Shown piece after piece: positions 55,075 through 64,000 of a stretch of DNA of 64,000 bases. The stretch is from Galeopsis tetrahit (taxonomy: Eukaryota; Streptophyta; Magnoliopsida; Lamiales; Lamiaceae). The stretch is from positions 73,277,727 through 73,341,726 of the forward strand of contig OY776119.1 of the NCBI GenBank assembly GCA_963675135.1, read 5' to 3'. Position 1 is the stretch's first letter. Each line of letters opens with the position of its first letter. Made by a program: the position numbers and the translations under genes. Below the pieces are notes generated by a model that was not told the DNA's origin, did no database searches, and was given only the letters and a program-made list of their open reading frames with translations.

Positions 55075-58000
55075 ATGAAATATCATCTATTGCAGGGTCG
55101 ACTCGATCTATACAAGAAGGGTGGCTCAACAGGAGAAACTTGGTACATAGAGAGTGGCTGTTCGCACCACATGACTGGTACCAAGACTCTCTTATCAAGC
55201 TACCATGAGCAAGAAGGACCAAAAGTGATATTTGGTGATAGCTCCACTGCTGTTACCAAAGGATTTGGTTACATTCGGAATGGAGACATAGAGATTCAAG
55301 ATGTTTCTTATGTTGAAGGCTTGAAATACAATTTACTCTCTGTTTCACAATTTTGTGATCGTGGATACAAGGTGCAGTTCAAGAGTCAGAAATGTGAAAT
55401 CATTGACAAAAGAACACACACAGTCTTACTGGTCGGCATTAGACAAGGAAGTGTGTACATAGTAAACTGGAACAGTTGTCCGAGGGACACCTGTCTACTT
55501 ACAAAGAATCCTAAAGAACTTGGCTGGCTCTGGCATAGACGCCTTTGTCATCTAAACTTTAAGGTTCTTAATAAGATAGCCAGAGACTACCTTGTGGAAG
55601 GTATTCCCAATGAAGTCTACTATAAGTCACATGTATGCACGTCCTGTCAAAAAGGTAAACAGGTAAAGGGTTCTTTTAAATCTATTCCATCCCTCTCAAC
55701 CAGTAGAGTTCTTGAACTTCTACATATGGACTTACATGGCCCAATAACTCCTCCAACTTTGAACGGTAGAAGGTACACACTTGTTGTGGTAGATGACTAT
55801 TCTAAGTTCACTTGGGTAGTCTTCTTACACAAGAAGAGTGATACACAAACACTTTTGCCTGATCTGTTGAAGAAGTTACAAGTTGAGAATAATCAGTCAA
55901 TTGTCAAGATCCGTAGTGACAAGGGTACTGAATTTATTAACTGCTATATTAAAGAATTTTGTTCTAAGCGTGGCATCCAGCACCTTACTAGTGCAACAAG
56001 GACACCACAACAAAATGGAGTAGCAGAGCGAAGGAACAGAACTCTTAAGGAGGCCTGCAGGACCATGCTGACAGAGTATAATACGCCTCAGAAATTTTGG
56101 GCAGAAGCTATCAATACTGCATGCCACTCACAAAACAGAAGTGCTATCAATAAAGCACTAGGTAAGACGCCCTATAAGGTATGGAAAGGTAGAAAACCCA
56201 GAGTTTCATATTTTCATATATTTGGATGCAAGTGTTTCATCCATAACAATGGGAAAAGCAAGTTGAATGCATTCGATGCTAAAGCAGACGGGGGGATATT
56301 CTTAGGATACTCCTCGACTAGCAAAGCATTTAGAGTATTCAACTACTCAACCCTTTGTGTGGAAGAAACACCACATGTGGTTTTCGAAGAATCTCAATAG
56401 GACTCGTCTACCAACAAGATCAGTGAGAAAGTTACTGATTTAACTATCGAATCTGACAAAGACTCAGAGGTATATGAATCCGTTCAAGCTTACAATCCAT
56501 TTATGAAAGCTCTCGAGTCAGATGACCAGAAGAAGGTAAGTATTCAAGGTAACTCAACTAGACCAGTTGACATGCCTAAACTAGTCGACTCGTCTACTCC
56601 CATTAAATCTTCTGATTATAATGATGTTGACATGCATTATGCTGTACATGATATAGATGATAGTACTATTGTTAAGAATAGAAATACATGGAAATCAGCG
56701 CATAATACTGAAAATATTATTGGCGACTCTACTGTTGGTGTGAAGACTAGACGACAACTCTTTGAGTCACAAGAACAATCTAGTCCATCTCTGTTTTGCT
56801 GGTGTTGTTTCCTCTCATCTATCGAGCCTAAAACCATCAAAGAGGCTTTAGCTGATAGTAATTGGATCATCGCTATGCAAGACGAGTTGAATCAGTTTGT
56901 TCGAAATGACGTCTGGGAACTTGTCGATAGACCGAAACATCATAATGTAGTTGGCACTCGATGGATTTTCAAGAATAAGAAAGATGAGAATGATGTAGTT
57001 GTTCGTAATAAGGCTAGACTAGTTGCCCAAGGCTATTCACAAGCTGAAGGCATAGATTATGATGAAACATATGCTCCTGTTGCTAGACTAGAAGCCATTA
57101 GATTGTTTCTTGCATATGCTGCCTACATGAAATTTACTGTATATCAAATGGATGTTAAAAGTGCATTTCTTAACGGTATTCTTGCGGAAGAAGTGTATGT
57201 TGAACAACCCCCAGGTTTCGAAGTCAAAGGTAATCAGGTATACAAATTAAAGAAGGCCTTATATGGATTAAAGCAAGCTCCAAGAGCCTGGTATGATACT
57301 CTTTCTCAATTTCTATTAGAAAACGGTTTTACTAAGGGCAAGGTAGACAGAACCTTGTTTAGAAGACAAGAAGGGAAAGACATTTTACTCGTCCAAATTT
57401 ACGTAGATGACATCATTTTTGGTTCACCTAACAAAGAGCTGAGTGAAAGTTTCTCAACACTCATGCAAAGTAAATTTGAGATGTCTATGATGGGTGAAAT
57501 GAATTACTTTCTTGGTCTTCAAGTAAAACAGACTCCTGAAGGGATTTTCATAAATCAAGCAAAGTATACTAGAAATCTTCTAGATAAGTATGGTATTAAG
57601 ACATGCAAGTCTGCTGGCGTACCTATGCTACCTACATACAGAATGGACCCAGACGAACAAGGTAAGTGTGCTGATCAAACTCATTACCGTGGTCTAATTG
57701 GTTCATTACTCTACTTAACTGCTAGTAGACCTGATATTGCATTTTCTGTTGGTGTATGTGCTCGCTTTCAAGCTAATCCAAAAGAGAGTCATATGGAAAC
57801 CACTAAAAGGATATTGAAATATTTGAAAGGAACCACAATCGTGGTATATGGTATCCTTCGAATGATGATTTATCTCTAAGTGGCTACTCTGATTCTGATT
57901 TTGGTGGCTGTAGAATAGATAGGAAATCTACATCTGGTTCTTGTCAATTCTTAGGCACAAAACTCATTTCATGGTTTTCGAAAAAGCAGACAAGTGTTGC

Positions 58001-58355
58001 TACCTCTACTACTGAAGCCGAGTACATGGCTGCTGGTAGTTGTTGTAGTCAATTATTATGGCTTATTCAACACCTTAGAGATTATAATATTTGTGAATCA
58101 AATGTTCCTATTTTCTGTGATAGTAATAGTGCAATTGCCATTACACAAAATCCTGTATTACACACACGTTGTAAGCATGTTGATGTGAAACATCATTTCA
58201 TACGAGATCATGTAGAAAAGAAGGATATTCGCATGGAAAAGATTCATACTGATTTTCAAAGAGCTGATATTTTTACAAAACCATTAGCTGAGGCACGATT
58301 TCGTGAGTTATGCATTAGTTTAGGGCTAATTGATTTAGACCCTACTTGCCTATAG
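55075..58355 (+). pseudogene. Element 2 pol (PR-INT-RT-RNase H)
   Basis: Same domain order as element 1. The protease motif reads WYIESGCSHHMTG: GAG at 55150-55152 replaces the catalytic Asp codon. Integrase HHCC and DDE motifs are present (HMDLHGP, RSDKGTEF, PQQNGVAERRN). TAG at 56398-56400 replaces a Gln codon just after the integrase region. RT is intact through YVDDIIFGS. A 1-base deletion near 57834 (after YLKGT) shifts the frame, so the RNase H part (SDSDFGG, TEAEYMAAG, DSNSAI, ending DLDPTCL at 58355) is in a different frame. The copy is not functional. Confidence 0.88.
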
Positions 58356-59205
58356 CTGTGTACTAACCAGACAGGTACATCAAACGAAGTATGGAGACAA
58401 GATCACTAGACTAGAGCACTCGACTACTCACGCAACATACAGGTATACAAGGCTATACAAGATGACCAGACAACCCGATGAGGAAGCTGGTAAAGCTGAG
58501 GGTAATACTAAGGGAATAAACATTTAAGGGGGAATCTATGATTTCTTAAATATCCTTATGTTGACTCTTATGTGGGTCAATAGTCATCTTGTTCGAAACC
58601 TTGATCATTACTTTAGATTGATATTCATCCTATTTATTGTTACTCTACTTGTACCATCGATTACACATTGAATGTGATAAGATAGGTACATGAAGACGTT
58701 CGATGTTCAGAATAGACATGCACAGACGAAGGGGGAACTCGTCTGGTGTACTTAAGCCAACTCGTCTGGTGGAGCTTGAGTCTACTCGTCTGTTCTGAAT
58801 GGACTCGAACAGACAAGCTAAGTTTTTTTATTCTACAATGCTAAGTGTTTATTCAAAACGGATTAAGGATATTATAGTAATTAGGTATTGATAAAATTTG
58901 AAAACCCTTGAATTAGATTTATACACTCTCATTTGATGTGGTGTATCCATCCAGTTCTCACTCATCTACACTAGGACAGATGAGTTCACTCCTCTATTCT
59001 AACTAAGAAGGGGCGGATTTCAAAGTTTACAATATCAAAATACATAATACTCTCGGTTCCGTAACCGAATGCCAAAGGTCTTAACCGTCTTGATCAAAAC
59101 CCAAATTTTCACACGACTTAGTCACAATTTTTTTATAACTCCCTTTATCTCAAGAAGATTTTCCTCTCCCTATTCTCAAGCAATCTAGTTACTGATCTTT
59201 TTGAG
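58356..59205 (+). other. Element 2 spacer between pol and aORF
   Basis: Non-coding, 850 bases. The start (GTACTAACCAGACAGGTACA) still matches element 1, then the two diverge strongly. CGGTTCCGTAACCGAATGCC near 59055 is shared with element 1 in the equivalent place. Confidence 0.5.
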
Positions 59206-62200
59206 ATGTCTATTCGATCTAAGAACCAACATGCAGGTCACATTCGACCTAGGCCGGTACATCTCCGATAACAAAGTGAATGTTGAACCATCTGTGTTCT
59301 TCAAAGGCAATCACTCAGATGACAATGCCGAAATTCTGACTAAATGCACTCGATGTGGGCTCAAACCTTATCTAGAATCATTTCCTCAAGTGGTCTTGGA
59401 GGAGGAGGTGCTAGAGTTCTATGCCAACGTCATCAGACAAGGCGATATTCTTGAGTCTTTCATTGGTGAAGATCGTGTGCAAATCACTCGAGAAGCGATG
59501 TTCAACCATCTGAAGCTGCCCACCGGAACAATTGACGTTGATAATTATGCTCTTGGGCAAGAAATTCGATACTTGAGCATTTTCTGTGGCAAGAAGCTGA
59601 AGCAGAAACCGGATGGCAAGTATGCTCCAGTCAAGAAGGGGGATCTTCTTAAAAAATATCGCACATTATTGGATATTGCCAGCAAAATTCCGTTAAGTTC
59701 AACGGGTTCTCATGACTCTGTGACCTTTATGAAGGCAAGGGTTATGGCTGTAATTTTTGATGGTATCACTGAATGTAATTGGTTCAAGCTAATTGCAGAT
59801 CGAATCATGTATTTTGAGCGCAGTGTTCGAGTAGATGACAATACTCGGAATTGGGTGGTGTCTACTGCCGTTGGATATGGTAATAAGTTAAGTATCCTAC
59901 TTCCTCTCCTAATGCCAAACAAGACGGAATGGAGTAAAGGAAAGCCATTCCATCCTTTGAAATTTTACTTAAAGAAGGGGGCAGTGAGGAAACAAGTTGC
60001 TGCTAGGCCAGCTGCACCTAGGCAAGCCAGAATTGACCCCATGGAAGCTTTGCCTTATGCTGGTGCGTCTGGTTCTTCAGAAGATGAGTCCGCTGAAGAC
60101 AAGTCAATGGAAGCTGCACAAGACTCATCTAGTGCAGAAGACTCTGAGAAGACTCAGTCGGAAGAGGAGAAAGAGTCAAGTTCTCAAATTCCCGAATTAT
60201 ATACGCTAGTAAGAGTTGGAACTCATCCTCCTCCAGAAGAGTCAAGTTCGAAGGTTAGTACTTCCTCTCAAGATGTTTCTATTCCCGTTATTCCCTCTTC
60301 TGTTCGAACCAAGGCAAGATCACATCGATCTAGGCCTAGACCTATTCCCTCAACCTCACAAGTGCTGCCAGTATATCCACTGAGGGTCAGCCTACCCGAA
60401 AACACTCCCATATTAGATATAACTGATACTCCGACAGTTGTCACACCAAACCAAGACACGTCAAAGCCCCAAGAAACCACAGACCAAAGTTTATCCTTAC
60501 CCTCAACAGAATATGTTGAACCCTTTATCTCATCTACTTCAGATCAGACGATAGTTGCCACTGCAACAACTGAGTTAGAGACCCCATCTACTCAGACCCC
60601 GACTGAAGCTAGATTCGAATCCTTGGTCTACTATCCCATGTGTCTAAGAGAGAAGCGAATCCGTTCAAAGATGAGCAAAAATTTGAAGAAGCAGCTCTCA
60701 TCTGTCGAAGTCGACTACTCTTCAGAACAGTTTGAGAAACTGGTTAGATTATGCACTTGGGTGGCCTTGAAGAAGTCTGGTACAGACGACCTCTTCGAAG
60801 TCATCTTAGGGAAAGGTGGCATTTCTAATTTCATGGATTGGGAAATGGAGCAGAAGGAGAATAGTGGTGTTGGTGACCACTCAGAGCTTTTCCCAAATCA
60901 TGCTATCACTGCTCTTGCCAAAAGATTACTTGGTATTTATGACGACTTGATGAGTTCAGAATTCCAGTTTGATGTGGGTGTTCAGGTTCCAGACCTTGAT
61001 ATTGTGCAAGATATTGTGGTGTTTGAAGCTGATCAAGCTGAGTTGATTCAGTCTACTGATCCAGTCATAGCTTTAGACAATGTCTCAGATCAGTTGAGAG
61101 GCATTGTGTTCAAATTTCAGATGGACCATGCTGATAGTCCAAGATCAGATTTCAAGTTTATTAATCGCTATTCTGATTTTTTACTTCCCATTGAGTTATG
61201 TGGATACATGGAGAAGTTGCATGCCCTATTGAAGAAGGACATGGCTACTGCTGAAAGGAAGGCTCGTGAAGCAAGGTTAGCTATTATATCTTACTCTCCC
61301 CAACTTAATTTAAGAGCTATTGCTGGAAGTGTGCTTCCAGAAGTTGAACTAGTTGAAGACGAGGTCTTGACTACTGCTTCAGAAGATCAGTTGGTGAAAG
61401 TTTTAACTCCAGTAGATGAAGTCATGCTTGATGTTACTCATGTTGAGGTTGGACAGTCGTCTCAAGCTATCCCAGCCGCCTCAATAGATGAGTTGAAGGA
61501 AGAATTGAAGGTTGTCATCAAATCGTCAATTGATGATTTTCTTAAATCTGATGTCCAGAAGACTCTTATTGAACAAAACAGTGTCCTTGTGACAAGTTCA
61601 AAAGATATGACCGTGAATGCAGTAAATCAGATTGATGATGAATACAGACAACATATGTTTGAACAGCTTGAAGGATTTCTCCAAGATCAAGTTGAATACT
61701 CAGAGAAGAGTTCAGTCGATTTTGCTCGCGTTCTAGCTACTGAATCCAGGAAGTTGGAAAGAGTCTATAGAGCGAGAATCGAAGTTGCTGATGTTCAGAG
61801 GAAGGAAGCTTATGATCAGTTAGCCCAGGCTCAACAACTTATCTCTGCTATGACTGATGAAAATAAGAAGTTACGTCTGACTGCAACTCATTTTAAGAAT
61901 GAGTTGAATTTATCCACTTAGAAGCTGGAGTTGGTGGCGACCAGACTTGATAAGATGAGTCAGGAAGGTTCTCATCAAAGACAGATTGAGAAAGCTACAA
62001 ATCTTATGAAGCAAGCTATGATGGAAGAAATGACTCGTTTCACTTCTCTTTTCTCTCTCAAGGCATCTGATGAAGCCAAAAAGGGGGAAGAGGCAAGTCG
62101 AGTTGAATTTGTTGCTGAAAGTGAGAAAGATAAGAAAGATACATCTAGTGCTGAACCAGAGGCTAAAGATGCTGCTGAAGCCATGCAAGATCTTAAGAGG

Positions 62201-62920
62201 CCTAAGAGAGGCAAAGGCAGGTTGGTTAAGACTGCTGAACTTGACCAAGCCAGGGCTGAAGTAGATGAATTGAAAAAGAAGGAGAAGGGCAAGGCTATTG
62301 CATCTCCAGAAGGTGAAGTACAGACAAGAATGGTATCGAAAAGGAAGTCTATTCATATTGGAGAACCTACTCTTGAGTCAACTATTATGAAGAAGCAAAA
62401 GATTGATGAGCCAAGTGATGAAGCTCATTATGCTAAGAAGAAGAAAATTGAGAAGCACATTGAAAGTTTGTTGAAGCAGAAGTCTGATGAAGATCAAATA
62501 GAAGACAAGCTCATTGACCACTTCATTGACAAAGAACATCGTCAAGAATGGATGAAAGTGAAAAGGCAGTGGGAACTAGATCACTGGATTATCAGGAAGT
62601 TTGGAGATTCTGATAACTCTGACGATCTCTATGCTATGTTTGATAAATTCATGGAAGGACAGCATAAGATGCTCTGGAATTTGATCATAAGGATCTCTGC
62701 TAGTGCGAATTTTAATATTCTTGTTCCTGGTTTTCCGAAATGGAAGTGTCCCATGACTAGTTCTGGTAAAAGGGCAGATGTTAACCAGATCAAGAAGTAT
62801 GAAGATGAGCTACTGGACAACGAGAAGATTGAAGATGAAGAACATATCAAGGAAATTCATACTAGACTATTAAATGCTTTCTGTGTTCCAGATTCAGAAA
62901 GAGGTAACTTTTCAGTATAG
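59206..62920 (+). pseudogene. Element 2 aORF (about 1,230 codons)
   Basis: Compared with element 1, an 11-base deletion just after ATG 59206 (between TTCGAT repeats) puts that ATG out of frame; the first in-frame ATG is 59231. The frame is then open to TAG at 61919-61921, where element 1 has an Arg codon, and continues in phase to 62920. Layout: globular N-terminus with LTKCTRCGL (CxxC) and YLSIFCGKK; Ser/Pro/Glu-rich linker; FESLVYYPMCLREKRIR block; coiled coils (DELKEELKVVIKSSIDDFLK, RQHMFEQLEGFLQDQVEY); basic KRPKRGKGRLVKT; C-terminal block WELDHWIIRKFGD and NFNILVPGFPKWKCPMTSS. No signal peptide or membrane span. Function unknown; likely nucleic-acid or chromatin associated, an inference from composition only. 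Confidence 0.75.
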
Positions 62921-63082
62921 TTTAGTTTTGTTCTGATGTTGTTATTTTTGAAGTATGTGTAATATCTACTGATCTTATTTCTGAATGAATGAAAAAAATT
63001 AAGTACTATTTGGTGTTAAAGACAAGATAACTACTTAACTAGTCTACTAATGAGAAAAGATTCAAGTAGTTTTGGCTTCATC
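62921..63082 (+). other. Element 2 region between aORF and polypurine tract
   Basis: Short non-coding stretch. It ends TTTTGGCTTCATC before the polypurine tract, as in element 1. Confidence 0.6.
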
Positions 63083-63096
63083 AAAAAGGGGGAAAT
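63083..63096 (+). other. Element 2 polypurine tract
   Basis: AAAAAGGGGGAAAT directly before the 3' LTR, the same as in element 1. Confidence 0.85.
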
Positions 63097-64000
63097 TGTT
63101 GGGATATGAATCCTAGACAAGTTCTAAATGATGAAAAGATAAGATGAAGTTTTGATAAGCCAAAAATAGTTTGAATATTTTCTAAGTGTTGACTAATCTA
63201 GTCTAGTTGAGTTGAAGTCATCTTGAACAGATCAGTAGAGTTCACATGAAAAGAAAAGTATTGTTTATATTTAAAAGATAAGTACGATGTATAAGTACTT
63301 CATATCTGTTTGTATATGATTACATTGATTGGTTTGGTTTTGAGCTATAAGTGTTGTATAGAGCTCATGATATTTCTATGTAATAGATAGATTTGTTGTA
63401 TAGATTTGTAAGTTGACTAAGCTTGTATTATAAAAGCTTAATGTAATGTAATAGTCTTGTTAGATTAGATGATAGGACTAGATTAGTTCTATTAGAAGTC
63501 TACTGCACAAGAAGAGAAGAACAGTCTACTACTCAAGACAGGTGGACTACAAGACAAGTACATCTACTAGACTACACAAGACAACTTAACATGAAGATTA
63601 GTTACAAATACGCGTGAAAGATAAGGATGGAGAAGTTAGTTATAGAATAACTAATTCGTAACAAGAAACGCGTGTATGGATAAGAAGATTCAGTTGAAAT
63701 CAGTTATCAAGAAAGGTTGGTTACAACTACCTGAGTTCTTGAAGTTCGAAGTCTATAAATACTTGAAGGAGTTTATCATTTGAAGACTACTGATTACTGA
63801 GATACTGATACGACTACTGAAATATTGATACTGCAAGCATTATTGAAGATTCAAAGTAAAGAAATTTCTCTCAGAGATTGAAGTTCAGAAAGTGAAGCTA
63901 CACAAGTCAAGTGAAGATCAAAGAAGGCTACTACTGAACGAAGAGAAGTTTTATTTTTTTTTGTTGTTTCAAGTTGCTAGATACTTGTAAATCGCTAGTA
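63097..64000 (+). repeat. Element 2 3' LTR, first 904 bases
   Basis: Matches 50999-51902 with one visible difference (TTTTATTTTC versus TTTTATTTTT). The remaining ~416 bases lie beyond the window. Confidence 0.92.

Larger units (their letters stand above)
50999..64000 (+). mobile_element. Element 2: Sirevirus-type Ty1/copia retrotransposon, right end cut by window
   Basis: Plus-strand relative of element 1: 5' LTR, primer site, gag, pol, large extra ORF, polypurine tract and the first 904 bases of the 3' LTR. The available LTR pair differs at one position by eye, so the insertion is very recent. gag and pol are near-identical to element 1, but LTR, leader and aORF are much more diverged. Defects: gag nonsense, protease Asp to Glu, pol nonsense and a 1-base deletion, an 11-base deletion at the aORF start and an aORF nonsense. 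Inserted about 300 bp after the Ulp1-like gene. Confidence 0.92.

Overview
The window reads as nuclear DNA of a flowering plant, most likely a eudicot. It is AT-rich, has spliced genes with plant-type GT-AG introns, and carries Sirevirus-type Ty1/copia retrotransposons, Stowaway, hAT, CACTA, Mutator-like and Helitron elements and a short tRNA-derived SINE. Nothing here fixes the species. No gene looks both complete and certainly functional; almost every coding segment is a mobile element, captured cargo or a decayed gene.

Layout. 1-4.2 kb holds tandem repeats, a head-to-head pair of SINEs forming a near-perfect palindrome, and a 2.9-kb element with long terminal inverted repeats around a satellite-like core. 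4.24-12.08 kb (copy A) and 19.13-27.00 kb (copy B) are two direct copies of one 7.8-kb segment. Both carry minus-strand fragments resembling host genes (an IDN2/FDM-like coiled-coil C-terminus and an NhaD-type Na+/H+ antiporter) plus Helitron helicase remains. Comparing the copies exposes later events: a 1.06-kb insertion with a 9-bp target duplication and a 0.24-kb MITE only in A, and a 2.2-kb Helitron only in B. Between the copies lie a Stowaway, a 168-bp perfect-looking hairpin and a Pack-MULE-like element (15719-17318) that encloses an intronless SMP-30/NHL-propeller-like reading frame. 27.0-30.5 kb holds CACTA-type ends, a Stowaway remnant and a SINE with a clear 15-bp target duplication.

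30.56-50.70 kb is one plus-strand multi-exon gene encoding a Ulp1/C48-type cysteine protease of the kind often linked to plant transposons. Its exons can be followed by splice phase through a hAT element in intron 4 and through a 13,150-bp Sirevirus inserted antisense in intron 6. The gene looks dead: there is a nonsense codon right after the catalytic histidine and an upstream frame break.

Two young members of one Sirevirus family dominate the right half. Element 1 is 33862-47011 on the minus strand, complete, with 1302-bp LTRs and TSD ACAGT. Element 2 is 50999 to beyond 64000 on the plus strand. Each carries gag, pol and a very large extra open reading frame (aORF) downstream of pol. Their gag-pol parts are almost the same while LTRs, leader and aORF are clearly diverged, so the elements look mosaic. 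LTR pairs are nearly identical, yet both copies have many disabling lesions in the coding regions, which suggests they were copied while already defective, by proteins supplied in trans.
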